A DNA stretch of 64,000 bases from Tanytarsus gracilentus. Taxonomy: Eukaryota > Arthropoda > Insecta > Diptera > Chironomidae. Below, piece after piece: positions 51,019 through 62,609 of this stretch. The DNA lies in NCBI GenBank assembly GCA_038502055.1, contig JAXRKN010000037.1, positions 3,100,001-3,164,000 of the forward strand. The letters run 5' to 3'. The translations under genes and the position numbers were made by a program. The notes under the pieces are model-generated. The model searched no databases. It had not been told where the DNA came from and saw only the letters and a program-made list of their open reading frames with translations. The stretch's first letter is position 1, and each line of letters opens with the position of its first letter.

Positions 51019-51864
51019 TTATTTAACTTTCATCACTGACAAAAGTGTCGACACAAAAATTAACATCATTGAAATTTTCAGGGCTGACGCACTGTCGGGT
51101 GTTGCTGGAGCAACAGTTGTTGTTGTATTTTCATCAATAATGTCTGGATTAATTGTAATTCTCCACTCGACAGCTGGATAAATTGGTGACTTTTTAGCGA
51201 GATATGCGAGAAACGCCTGTTTGTCAGTCACACCCAACTCTTTCACTTCCTTTCCAACAAAAACTTCAAATCCATGAGCGCCATCAGCAAGAGTCTTTGA
51301 CATCAAGACACGATAAGTTCTTGATGGATTGATTTTGAAAATTAAAGGACTATTGCAGTCAGCGCAAACAATTTCGACGCTTGTTGTTCGTTGACCAATT
51401 GGTTTGCTTACATCATATTCAACAATTAATCCCGAGTGTTGCAAAAATTCATCATTTGCCTGCGCATCTTCATATCGATGAACAGCATGCTCGAGAGCAC
51501 TCACTAACTGTTGACCAATCAAATCGACAGCAACAATTGGAGTTCCATCTAAAATTTGATCGACATGCGCTTGCATAATTTCACCGGTGGCACTTTTCGG
51601 AAGAGAAGTTTTTATCGATGCAACGTCAATTAAAGCGATAGCAGAGTCCGTCCATCCAACACTTCCATTATATCTCTCGGCATTCCAATCGATAATTGCA
51701 TCGGCAATAAAATTTCCGAGATTACATTCCGATCTCTTACACGCGCCATCCAAATGCACTCGACTTATACCCAAAGCTGAGGCTTGAAAAATTTGAATGT
51801 CTTCCTCATGCGGAAACGAGGAAGCGAGTATGATGGATGAAAGGAAAATAAATGCTGCTCTCAT
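51019..51864 (-). CDS. Secreted stand-alone 5'-nucleotidase C-terminal domain protein
   Basis: An intronless frame encodes 281 residues. A signal peptide (MRAAFIFLSSIILASSF) leads directly into a single 5_nucleotid_C domain: HLDGACKRSECNLGNFIAD, the IVCADC cysteine pair, LADGAHGF, and KKSPIYPAVEWRITI. The N-terminal metallophosphatase domain that carries the catalytic metal site is absent, with no sign of it upstream. The substrate-binding GGGIR motif is replaced by DVASIK. A C-terminal hydrophobic stretch after a Thr/Pro-rich spacer looks like a GPI-anchor signal. It should therefore be a surface protein without nucleotidase activity, derived by duplication from the neighbouring 5'-nucleotidase. 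Its role is unknown; binding a nucleotide or decoy function is only a guess. Confidence 0.85.
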   Translation of the reverse strand: MRAAFIFLSSIILASSFPHEEDIQIFQASALGISRVHLDGACKRSECNLGNFIADAIIDWNAERYNGSVGWTDSAIALIDVASIKTSLPKSATGEIMQAHVDQILDGTPIVAVDLIGQQLVSALEHAVHRYEDAQANDEFLQHSGLIVEYDVSKPIGQRTTSVEIVCADCNSPLIFKINPSRTYRVLMSKTLADGAHGFEVFVGKEVKELGVTDKQAFLAYLAKKSPIYPAVEWRITINPDIIDENTTTTVAPATPDSASALKISMMLIFVSTLLSVMKVK

Positions 51865-52450
51865 GATTTGATAGACTTTGAAGTGCTGATAAGCTTAAAA
51901 ATCGATAAAATATAAAATTATCAAAATCGTCAAACTCGTTGAATTATTAAATGGGATTTGTTGGACTTAGAAATAAGTCTGAAAATTTTTTTGACAGAAG
52001 ACTCACGACCAGAAATATTTGATTTATTTTTTTAGGACAAAAACACTTTTTAAATTTTTTTCCGCGAAGTTAAAATTTTTAAGAACTCGAGTTCTGATTA
52101 TTAAAATACAAAAAAGGCGATTAGATATGACAAAAAATACCTTGCCCAACTTTGTTCCTCGACTTTCAGAAATCAACTGAAAAGTTAATCAAGAAAACAC
52201 TCAAAAATATGGTCTGATAATAAGTTCACGTGTGTATTTTACATTTGATAAGTTTGAATTGCCAAATCATGGTTTAATTTTACTTGCTATAAAAAATCTC
52301 AACCTTCATAGATTTTTTTTTGCTTTCACTGAAAAATCAATTAAGAAAAATCTCAGCAAAAATAATTTTTTAAAATTTATTTTGTTTATTAGAAAAAGTT
52401 CTACAAAAACTATAAATATGAAAAAAAAAAAAGATTTTTAATCTTCTAAG
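51865..52450. other. Intergenic between the two nucleotidase-family genes
   Basis: No gene is seen. TGATAAG at about 51881 and TTTGATAAG at about 52241 are GATA-type sites that could serve as promoter elements of the stand-alone domain gene. Confidence 0.4.
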
Positions 52451-55400
52451 TTAGTGAAAGTAAGTCATTAAAGCAATTAAGATTACAACAGTTGAAAACT
52501 TCGTTTTCGTTGCCGTGGACGGTTTTGGAGTTGTTTCGGATTTTGGAAGCAATTTGATTCTCTCTTCGATAGCCGGATAGATTGGCGATTTTTTCTTAAC
52601 ATAATGAAGGAAGACATTGATATCGGTTTCATTTAAGTTCACATCTACACTGGTCGACATCACATCACGATAATCTTCAGTTAGCATTACAGACTGCATA
52701 ATTACTTTGTAGGTTTTGTCCATGTCGAGTGCATCGAGCTGCGGTTTAGAGCATTCCGCGCATCGAATTTTTAGGTCAACAATTCTACTTCCTGGAGGTT
52801 TGTTCAAGTCATAAGTGACTTGAATGCCAGAAAGTTGAAGGAAATTTTCATCATTTTTATTATCTTCGTATTTCGCAATTGAATATTCTAAAATATCGTG
52901 AAGATGTTTTCCTCTTAAAGTTACAACATGTAAATCATATGGCGTAGGTTGGAAAATTTGAATGACATCAGAACGGAAGATTGAACCGTTTGTGTGGTTC
53001 GGATCGATAGTAACGCCAATTCTGCTTCCTTGAAACATGGCAATTGCCGCGTCAGTCCAATAATTGCTGTTATTATACTTTTCTGAGTACCAATCAACCA
53101 TACTGTCAGTGATAAAGTTACCCAAATTACATTCGCTATTTTGACAGTCATTATCAAGTATGACTCTCGTTTTTCCAATAACATCCTCAGTAGGATCAAT
53201 CGATCGCTTGATTGTAATTCGCCATTCGACTGCTGGATAAATCGGTGATTTTTTCTTGAGATAGCTCAAAAACGCTTCAAGTTCATTAAATACTGCATAA
53301 TCTTCAATGAACTCTTCAAACATTGTGAAGCCTTCAGCTCCATGTGCCAAACTTTCAGGCATTAAAATTTTGTAGTTCAAAGTCTCATTGAAGTTCTCCC
53401 ACTCGGGAAGTGTGCATAGAGAGCAAAGAATTTTAATTGAGTTGACTCTGCTATTAACAGCATTATTCATATCGAATTCAACCTGCATTCCTGACATTTG
53501 TAAAAATTCTGATAAATGAACTTCATCACTGTATCGTGCTACGGCATGCTCTAATGCTTGTCTCAAAACATCGCCCTTAACATCGACGAGTACAATTTGA
53601 TTTTGATTTGGTAAAATATCTTGAGCATCTTGTAAAGTTATTTGACCATCATTGAGACTATTGTCGATAGAATGTCGAATATTACTTGCTTGAATTATGG
53701 CAATAGCGGCATCAGTCCATCCAGTAACTTGTTGATATTTCACTGCATATTGATCGACAATTGAGTCGGCAATAAAATTACCCAAGTTACATTCACTTCT
53801 ATGACAATTTCCGTCGAGATAAACTTTCGTGGATCCAACAATTTCGTCTTTTGGAATTTTAAGTTCATTGATTGTGATCCTCCATTCGATGGCGGGATAA
53901 ATTGGTGACTTTTTCTTAAGATATGCTGCCATTATTTCAATATCAATATCTTCTGACTCTTTTACCTTTGTTCCTTCCAACATACTATAGCCATCACCTC
54001 CACCCTCTAAGAAATCTTGCACCACAACTCTGTACTTTTTAGCTAAGTCAATTGGTTCAAGTTCAGGCACTGCGCAGTACGCACATACAACTCTCGCATT
54101 TACAATCCGCTTTCCTGGTTCATTATTCATATCATATTCAATTAGAACTCCTGAATATTGGAGGAATTCTCCATAAGCTTCTCCATCATTGTATCGATGG
54201 ACTGAAGTTTCCATTGCTTGTAACAAAACTTCACCGGTGATTTCGATGACCACGATTTTACTCTCAAAAGGCATAACTGTTTGAATATCTTCTTTTGTTA
54301 TTGTTCCATTGCCTTCTTTAGTAATTGAAGTTCTAATGCCGCCTCCTTGAATGAAAGCAATGGCAGCGTCAGTCCATCCCTCACCTCCATATTTAAGAGC
54401 ATTCCATTCGATCATTGAATCGGCAATAAAATTTCCTAAATTACATTCTTTTCTCCTACACGATCCATCTAAATCGACTCGAGTGTATCCAACAATTTCA
54501 TTCTGTAATGCTAATACTGCAGGTCGATAGAGCTCGAGGAGTTCTAAAATATCATTTTCTCTCTCAATTGAAGCATTAAGAAGAATTGGAGATCCATCAA
54601 TAAAAATCATCTCTCCTTCATCGTCGAATTCCATTGAAATGAAGCCGAGGTACTTTGTGTAGGCGTAGCTCTGTACGACAGGCACTACTCGACCGTTAGG
54701 TTGTGTGATCTTAACTGGATAAATGTCTTCGGGTTGATCATTATCGGGTGGAAGTCCAGTGTAGAGAAAAGTGTGAGCTAAAATTCAAAATATTTAAAAC
54801 AAACCGATAAAAATAAAGGTAATGACTTACAATGTCCACCAATTACTAAATCAATGTCCGGACAGTCATGAGCAATATGCTTATCACGTTCAATTCCACT
54901 GTGACCCAGTGCAATTATTATTTTTATTCCTTGCTCTTTCAGTCTTGTTGCTTCCTTGCTAAATGGGTTTAAAAAATTATTTAATTACATTTTTTTGCTA
55001 GTAATTTAAAAGCACTCACTTAATGGCTTCAATTTCATCAGTAAACTCGACTTCGTTAGGTATTGCGAGGCCTTTCGTTTCCGGTGTTAGATAGCCAATC
55101 ACGCCAATTTTAATTCCATCTTCCATGGTGAAAACATATGATGGCATTAGAATTGGTTTTCCTTGCAATGATGGCTCATTATCGAGGACCAAATTCGCTG
55201 CAAGAACCGGAATTTTTATTTCGTCTAAGAACTTCCCAAGATTTTCACTTCCTAAGTCGAACTCATGATTTCCTAGCGACTAAATTTTAATTCATTAATT
55301 TAGCTGAAAATAAATTTGTACAAAAAAAAATTACCATCGCGTCAGGCTTCAAAATGTTCAAGAATGCTGCAGTAATATTGTCCTTGAAAATAGTGAACCA

Positions 55401-55706
55401 TGGTGTTCCGGTGTAGGTATCGCCAGCGTTTAAGTACAACACCGGCGGAATTTCACCATCTTCAGCCTTCTTTTTGTATTTTCTGACCTCATGTGCAACT
55501 CTCGCGAATCCACCATAACATCGATTATTTTGTTCATCATCCTCTTTACAACGGCCGCTTGCCGCATTTGTTTGCTCAAAACGTGCGTGCATGTCATTAT
55601 TGTGGAGTATAATTAGCTTAAAAGTATCATCAGTTGATTTGTGTAGTGGCGTGGCGAAGAGTGTCGATGCGAGGAAAATTAATAGAAGTGAAGTTACGCG
55701 AATCAT
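52451..55706 (-). CDS. 5'-nucleotidase (apyrase family) with three tandem C-terminal domains
   Basis: Minus-strand exons 55706-55335, 55279-55020, 54958-54831 and 54777-52451 give 1,028 residues, nearly twice the usual 550-580. After a signal peptide (MIRVTSLLLIFLASTLFA) comes a complete metallophosphatase domain: NNDMHARFE (D38, H40), AGDTYTG (D96), GNHEFDLG and GGHSH. Three 5_nucleotid_C domains follow, starting near residues 347, 555 and 775, each with DG/DN..C....ECNLGNF, a CxxC pair and KKKSPIYPA. Only the first keeps GGGIR (388-392) and GGGDGY. The second has ASNIR and HGAEGF; the third has GSRIG and lacks the GDGF motif. A C-terminal hydrophobic tail suggests a GPI anchor. The first domain likely completes the active site for extracellular AMP/ADP hydrolysis. 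A methionine at 55748 is an alternative upstream start, but it would bury the signal peptide. Confidence 0.9.
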
Positions 55707-55770
55707 TTTGATGACTGAAAGTTGGCACCTATTGTGAGAAAAGATCAAAAAAGCTACTTGAGAAATAATC

Positions 55771-55839
55771 TTATCTTTTGTTAAATGGCTTTGATAAGAT
55801 TTCTAGTGGTCAATTGTAAGTGATCGAAGCGTGTTATCT
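55771..55839. promoter_or_regulatory. Cluster of GATA sites upstream of the 5'-nucleotidase
   Basis: TTATCT at about 55771, TGATAA at 55792 and TTATCT at about 55834 are three GATA-factor sites within 130 bp of the start codon. GATA factors commonly drive insect midgut and fat-body genes. Such short motifs also occur by chance in AT-rich DNA. Confidence 0.3.
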
Positions 55840-56121
55840 AAAATTTCATTGCCAATGTCGAAAAAATTACATCATGAGAAAAAAGTGAGATTATTGTAAT
55901 TCGAATAACCTTGAAAATTGTTATGAGAGCTTAAAAAGTTGAAGAGAGCTTCTTGAAACAATGCAGTCAACTTAATAAAATTTCTAGAGTTTGATAGAAG
56001 CACGCAAATATTTACTTTTTTGCTGTTATCATAACTAAGATAATATGAATTCCTAAACATGAGATAATCTTGACTTATATCAATGAAAGATGAAAAATTA
56101 AATTATCGCGGAGTAAAATTT

Positions 56122-56881
56122 AAAAATGTTTCAAAACCCACACGTGGGTGTTGCCGCGTAACCCACTTGTAACAGATCAGTATTGAAAATGTAACTTGGG
56201 AAGTCCTATTAAGAAGCCAAAAGAGAAGCCTAATGGAAAATATTTTTTGGAAAGCTGAAAGGGAAGCATAAGAAACTATTTTTTTGGGAAAGTTATTTGC
56301 CACTTTGTTCCATTTTCCACCATGTTCCATTTTCCATTGTTTTCCATTTTCCACTATGTTCCATTTTCCACTATGTTCCATTTTCCACTATGTTCCATTT
56401 TCCACCATGTTTCATTTTCCACAGTGTTCCATTTTCCACTATGTTCCATTTTCCACTGTGTTCCACTTTCCACTGTGTTTCATTTTCCACAATGTTCAAT
56501 TTTCCACCATGTTTCATTTTCCCCTGTGTTCCACTTTCCACTGTGTTTCATTTTCCACAATGTTCCATTTCCACAGTGTTCCATTTTCAGATCCATGCCA
56601 ATCGATTCCTGGTCCAATCCCGAGTTCAACGATACCCATGAAGCCATATAAGAGAAAATTTGTATGAAAAATGGACATTATGGCGGTCCATGGCACGACC
56701 TGTGGTCATGACCCAAAAAATTCCTAAAATGGGCTAATATAGACCCCAAGACCTATCATCTGGCGAAAACCCGAAGTCTCTAGCTGGTCCAGGGGCCGAG
56801 ATCTCACTGGAACAGACAGACAGACAGACGGAATCACGAGCATATAAGCGTTACCACACCTTGTGTGGGTTACGCTAAAAA
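56122..56881 (+). mobile_element. Minisatellite-bearing non-autonomous element, copy 2
   Basis: Same orientation and structure as 23190-24110. The 5' block with the CCCACACGTGGG hairpin is nearly identical. The GGGAAGCC-like part is degraded, and the 17-bp array is more diverged. The 3' block of about 277 bp (56605-56881) differs from copy 1 only by an extra CAGA-type repeat and a changed centre of the terminal hairpin (CCACACCTTGTGTGG). There is no transposase. Confidence 0.75.
56305..56590 (+). repeat. 17-bp minisatellite, about 17 diverged units
   Basis: Units are variants of ATGTTCCATTTTCCACT, with GTG, AAT and CCC variants and some one-base length changes. The sequence is related to the array at 23453-23829 but is independently homogenised. 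Long open frames across it are by-products of the repeat. Confidence 0.9.
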
Positions 56882-59800
56882 TCAAACGAGCATCTTCAGA
56901 TTTGTTGATGTACTTGACCCTAGTTTTAAAGCTTATCATGTGAATTAAATGTAGTACAGCGGAATTTTTTTTCTTAATGTTTTTAATGAGAAAAACGTGT
57001 AAAAACAAATTCTAGGAAATTTTTGCGAATTATTTTAAGAAATTTCCTCATGATAACCTCTTAACGTTTTTTCTCGCAAGTAATGACAAAATATTATTAT
57101 TTTCTCCCTTAATCGAATTTTTTATACTGTCATTTGTTTACTATATTTTACAAACTTAAATCTGATATTTGTTTTTAAAACGCAAAGAAAAGATTTACTC
57201 GAAAGAATTTTAGAATATTGTGTACGACAAAAAATAATTTATAAAAATCTACGATGCATTCGTTTCCATGGAATATTCCATTAAAATTGGCAAATCTCAA
57301 AAATACTTTAAAAATTTAAAGTAAATGGCAAACAAGTTTTTCTATTGACAATGAATCTAAGATTTACATGGTGTCATCCCATTCATTCGTTTAAGATTTT
57401 GTCACATTTTGTAGCCTATTAAAGAAAGTTGATTCTCATGAGTCAGCATCATTTTTAAAATACAAATACGTCATTAGTCCTAATAATTCGACACCGTTAA
57501 GAGTTGAACTCGAGTCAATTAAAATGAGTGATCGATGCATGGACATAATACATGGAGATTTCTATGTCAATGCACTCAATAAACCACTAAATAATTAATG
57601 CAATCCGACATTTAAAATTCAATCTCAAAAAATTATTCCTTCCGTTTTTCTTCCGCAAATTTACTCAGTGACCGCTAATTAATGCATTTTTTTAGATTCT
57701 ATAAAAATGGAAGTTAAAAAATCATTTTTATTGCAAACCAAATTTTTTAAAATTATTCTTGTGTTTTAGTAATTTGAGCTCTTTATAAATTGAAAAGTTT
57801 TTTATGCAAAAACTCGTTTTTATAATTAAAAACTGTCTAGTATAGTAATTAGCACCAAAATTTCATCACAAAACTCTTAAATCACATCTCATGTTTTTAC
57901 CAAGTCACTACCAGTCGTCAAATGAATAATTACGATCGACTATTGAATGATGAAATACACCGAGTAAAACATAAACCGGCGTGCTCAATTAATTCATACT
58001 TGCAAAAAGAACTTGTTTCAAAAAAGAATGGACAAGAAGAAATTTTAATGTCATCGACATGTTTTTTTTGCCTAAGTACTCATTGAACTCGACACTTCAC
58101 TCATCAACTTGTGTCTCGATTTTCAGACAAATATTTTTAGTGAATCACGAGACATGTAAAAATAAATTATCTCGTGCGAGTGTATCGTCGCGTGAAAAAC
58201 CGCGTGAAATTACTTTTGTGCGACAAACTGATTTTATCACGAAACAAAAACTTTTTCTAGTCTTTTCACATAATTTTTATGGTTTTAAAAATCATTTAAA
58301 AGGATTCTATTGGTTTGAAATGTTTGCACAAAAAAATTATTCACTAAACAAGTCAGACCAAATTTCATTATTGAAGCACATTTTTTCAATATGACAAAAA
58401 AAATTGCAATGTTCACAAAGAGAAAAGCAAAAAATACCTTTGAAAACCGATCAAAGCGCGACACGATAATTAGGCGGAAATTTTTTAGTGATCTACAGCC
58501 ACCAACCGCCAACAGTAGACTGAATGTTCGCTTGTTAAAAATTTACTGCTGTGTTACTGTGAGCGAGCACATGGCGAACGATGATAATGAAAATTTATTT
58601 TAAAGCAAGCGATGAAGGAGCGCAAAAACAACGAAGAAGAAATGTAGGAGAGAGAAAAATATTATTTACAACCTGATATGCACATGAAAAAAATATTTTC
58701 TCTATTTTGTTTTATCAGCTGATGCACATGGTTTGGATGTATTGATGATGTTGCAATGTTTTAGTCAGGTCTGATGAGAATTCAATAAAAATTATACTCT
58801 AATGATGCATCGTGATTTTTACGTATGAATTTATTCATCAAATTTAGTGAAACAACAGAGCTTAACCTCATTTTTTGAGAGGAAATATAGAAAATCAAAT
58901 TTCGGTATATTTTAGAAGCACTTAAAAGTTAATTAGAATTTTCAGGCCAAAAATGCACTCGTTAAGAATTTCGACTGTCCTAATAAGTTTTTGTTAATTA
59001 TTTCATTAATTTTTTTTTTGAAGAATCGAGTCCTAACCATGAATTCACTTTGAAGTTGTGGCACTTCTTTTTAGTATTTTAATAGTAATATTTTTTAATG
59101 TAAATTGATTCAAAAATTTGACCATGGTAATGGTTTGATGTACCTAAAAATTGTTAGTTAAAAATGAGTGAAAAAATGATTAAAAATATTTTCGAGTGGA
59201 ATTTTAACAATTTTATCAAAATTTTAAAACAAGTTTTTAAACTAAAAAATAAATTAAAAATCTCTTCTCATTACGTCACATTCTCTCTGGCAATAACCAT
59301 CAAAATATTTTTCTTTCTTCCTTCATTGTCGCATTTTTTCTCACCTGACATTACCGAATCAAGTACATAATGGAGAAGAAGAAAATTTCATACAAGTGAA
59401 GTTGCAATTTTTATTCTTCCCTTTAGAATTTTTATGTTGCAAGTTTTGTTTGTGACCTCTCATGCTGCATCCCTCATGTCTCACTTTGAATTGAACCTTT
59501 TTCATTAAATGCCTAAATAACGAACGTAAAGTCCTTGATTCAACATATTTTTTTCTAATCGACAGTTGTTCAAAAGGATCGAGCGAGTGAGTAATGTGTG
59601 CTCGTATAAAAAAAAGATAGGGAAATGCGGATGAATGTATTTGTGTTATTTTCTGCATCTGTCGTACCAACACTTCTGTAGAGCATATGCTGCAGCTTTA
59701 TAAAAACCCAGTTCTGTTATGATTAAATTTTATTTTGTGAAAAAAAAATTTCTTTAAAACTTAATTAAAATTAAAATTAATAAAAGGGAATTTAAATAAT

Positions 59801-60098
59801 TGAGTTGCAGATTTTTTCAACACAATCTATCTAGCATGTCATACTAGTATAACATTCACATAAGACTTACGAGAACGCTGCTAAAAGTGAAACAATGAAA
59901 ATTGCAGCTGTTTTTCTCACACACATTCAAACAAAATATATATGCTGAGACATCGATGTGAATTGTGTTAAACGCATTCTGTAAAAAAAATTCAATCGAT
60001 GGTTGAACTTATTCGCAGCAAGTTCGGAACTGAAATTTCTAAATAAAAATAAATACTTTATATTAATATTTAAAATTGGTGCATAAATTAACTCAACT
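56882..60098. other. Intergenic, no supported gene
   Basis: Several open frames (for example 58059-58394 and its antisense) have no recognisable domain and low-complexity composition. A TATAAAAA at about 59699 could be the core promoter of the gene at 60099, leaving a 5' UTR of about 370 bases. Confidence 0.45.
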
Positions 60099-60521
60099 AT
60101 GTCACAGGATGAGCAAGAAACATCAACAAGCAAGCGACGTGCTGAAAGTGAAGATGAAAGTGATTGTGGAGAAGAGCTTAAAAGAGCTAGATTTGAGGTG
60201 GAAGAAGAAGATGATGGAGAGCACCTTGATGAGAGTGGAAAGTTAATTCTAGACGCTATAAAAACCATTGATCGTATTCAATATGAACTCAACATGCCAA
60301 ATATCCTCATGGATAGTCCCGAATCGAGTGATCACGATACACCACCTGAGTCCGACGACGATGAGTTTGAGGCAAACGAAGGTGCATTGTCGGAAGCCCA
60401 TGCACTCGGCTATGCAGCTTGCATTCGCGAGACATTTCGCTTTTTGGAGTCTTGCGGTGTGCCCGCAAATGATCCAATCTACAAGCAACTCAAAAGTCGA
60501 TTTGTCGGCATCAGCAACTGA
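60099..60521 (+). CDS. Small acidic protein with Orange-like C-terminus
   Basis: A single exon of 140 residues. The N-terminal half is highly acidic and Ser/Glu-rich with short basic patches (SKRRAE, LKRARFE) that could be nuclear import signals. A middle segment (GKLILDAIKTIDRIQYELNM) looks helical, followed by an acidic SPESSDHDTPPESDDDE run. The C-terminal LGYAACIRETFRFLESCG, then PIYKQLKSRF, resembles the Orange motif that follows the bHLH in Hairy/E(spl)-type repressors. However, there is no bHLH domain and no WRPW tail. AATAAA lies near 60651. I infer a nuclear regulatory or protein-interaction role; a named family cannot be given. Confidence 0.68.
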   Translation: MSQDEQETSTSKRRAESEDESDCGEELKRARFEVEEEDDGEHLDESGKLILDAIKTIDRIQYELNMPNILMDSPESSDHDTPPESDDDEFEANEGALSEAHALGYAACIRETFRFLESCGVPANDPIYKQLKSRFVGISN

Positions 60522-61048
60522 ATCACAAAAAAACTCATATCCAACAATTTCTAGTCATTTTTTCAACATCATATGCTATAATTAGTATTTAAGGATGGTC
60601 GATTTAAGAAAAAAAAGTTTAATTTATGTGCGAGCTAAAAAAATTATAGAAATAAAAGTTTGTGGAAGACAAGTTAAATGTGTTTTTGTTAGCAAAAATG
60701 TTAGTGTATGTCATCTCCGTTTTTGTTGATGATGAAGGGAAGCAGGTGGTTTAGAATAAGGCACAGGGAAATAACTTTTTTTGGTAAATTGTTAAAAAAG
60801 AGAGCAAATATTTAAAATTGTGTTTATATTTTTAGTAACATGACTCTTTCAAATGCAATATACGTATGTCAATATGGCTTGATAATTATCTAATCAGTGA
60901 GTAATAACTTAAAGGCACGATGCGCGGCAAAATCACTGCAATTCAAGTGAAAAATTTCTTTTATCATTCTCATAATAATTATAAAAATTTTATTTACTTT
61001 TCCTTTACTTTAAATTTCCGCTTGATTGAAGAGGTTAAATATAATAAA
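60522..61048. other. 3' regions of two convergent genes
   Basis: This holds the 3' UTR of the Orange-like gene from the left and of the acylated small protein from the right. The complement of AATAAA at about 60989-60994 would serve the minus-strand gene. Confidence 0.5.
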
Positions 61049-61494
61049 TTAGTCATCGCTTTTTCCTTTTTGGGGACCGTCAGATTTTGAATCCTCGTCA
61101 AATGTGTTTGATCCATTCTCGGTTATCGTTTCTGTCACTGGAGCTGCTGTCTGACCATTTGCTGGCGAACTCCCATTCTCCAACGGTTTTGTTATGTCGT
61201 GGCTTTTTTTCTCTAAAAAAGAGATAAAATTTTACACAATTTTTTAAAGTTTTTGAGCACGCAAATTTTGAATAAAATTTTCAATCACTGTCTGCTGCAA
61301 CTTCTGTCGATAAGAGGATTTTTTAGGGAAAATTGTGCATCTACACAATGTTTAAAATATTTGTGAACGGAGATGCAAGATTTTCACCAAAAAATTTCTC
61401 AACATATTTAAATTTTCCTTGTTCTTGCCACAACTTTTAGAAATTAAAATTTTATTTTTTTAAAAAAATTCTTACTTGAGCAACAAAGTCCCAT
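61049..61494 (-). CDS. 60-residue protein with dual-acylation N-terminus
   Basis: Two minus-strand exons (61494-61476 and 61212-61049) join in phase to give 60 residues. The protein starts MGLCCSKKKS: glycine 2 with serine at position 6 fits N-myristoylation, cysteines 4 and 5 are candidate palmitoylation sites, and a lysine cluster follows. This is the arrangement of membrane-anchored SH4-like leaders. The rest is hydrophilic and probably disordered, rich in N, G, T, S, D and K (TKPLENGSSPANGQ, then FDEDSKSDGPQKGKSDD). It probably sits on the inner face of the plasma membrane or endomembranes. I do not recognise the family. It is divergent from RNF11, about 1.1 kb away. Confidence 0.72.
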
Positions 61495-62609
61495 AATGTC
61501 GATTTAATTAACTTTTAATTTTGCAACACAATTTTTTTAATTGAATTTTCACTTGTTCCTGTCTCGCTGAATTTCAAATGCAAACTGAAAACAATTTCCA
61601 CTATCAGTTGACGGTTTATACATTTCTTTATCAGCGCACATCAAATTAATCATATTTACAAGAATTCTTCTTTTCCCTCTTCTTTTCTCTTCGACTTTAA
61701 AAATGTTTTTTGCTTTATTATTTGAACGATAACGCGATATACGACAAAAAATAGAGCAAAAGCAGTGATTTTCTACTTACAAAAAAATAATAAAGGTGTA
61801 TTCCGAAATTTTTATAAGTTGACTCACAAGTTACTTAAGGTTGATTGATATGAAAATTAATTGTTGTAATTTTCCTTATTCCCTCGACCTCGACCGCTAT
61901 TTTGTTGAATGTCTTCCCTTGGAACTGGCATATAAGGTGGTTCTATCTTTATTCGAGCAGCTAATTATATTAAAGATAACGACATTAAAAATTAAAATTG
62001 TCACTTTCGGAATTTATTTTTTTATTACTCGAACAACAGCAGCCCATCGCCGTTTTTGGTCAACTTCGAGGAAGTTTTTTGGCAACTGACAATTTTTCTA
62101 TCAATTTTTAGAGTTATCAGTAAAAATCGAAGATATGGTTGAGATATAAGATGATAAATGATAAATCCAACATGTTTAGTCAAGAGGTTCAAAAATTAGT
62201 CTAAATTTATTTTATAATTTTAATTTTTACTTAAAATTTACTTTTAGTTTTTAATTTATTTTGAACCATCTTAAAACGTGCTCTGTCAACTGCCAAATTT
62301 TAAATTAGCTTTTCTTGAAATCTAGTATCAATTTGAAGCTTTTAAGTTCCGTTACTTAATTTAATCGCAATTTGATAAAATTTAAATTTAAAAATCACAA
62401 CAAAATTTTTTAAAGTTTAAAATTAATTAAACTCATAATCACAAAAGTTTTAAAATAATTTCTTTGTTTCAATTATATTAAGTTTCCGTCATTACTCGCC
62501 AGATGTCACTTCGATTCATTCACAGGGTGATTTTTAGTCAGTAAAAAAATAAGCAAAAAAAAGAGAGAAAAACTAAAATTTTATATTTCTGTGTATTTTA
62601 AAAATCGTG
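61495..62609. other. Intergenic between divergent genes
   Basis: This probably holds the promoters of the small acylated protein (leftward) and RNF11 (rightward). The open frame at 61841-62089 has no recognisable domain. Confidence 0.5.

Noticed and set aside
56284..56667. Three overlapping open frames of 109-127 residues with the same repeat pattern
   Set aside because: Same explanation: the second copy of the minisatellite element.
58059..58394. 111-residue open frame
   Set aside because: Low-complexity F/K/S/N composition with no domain. Nothing supports coding over the antisense or neighbouring frames.
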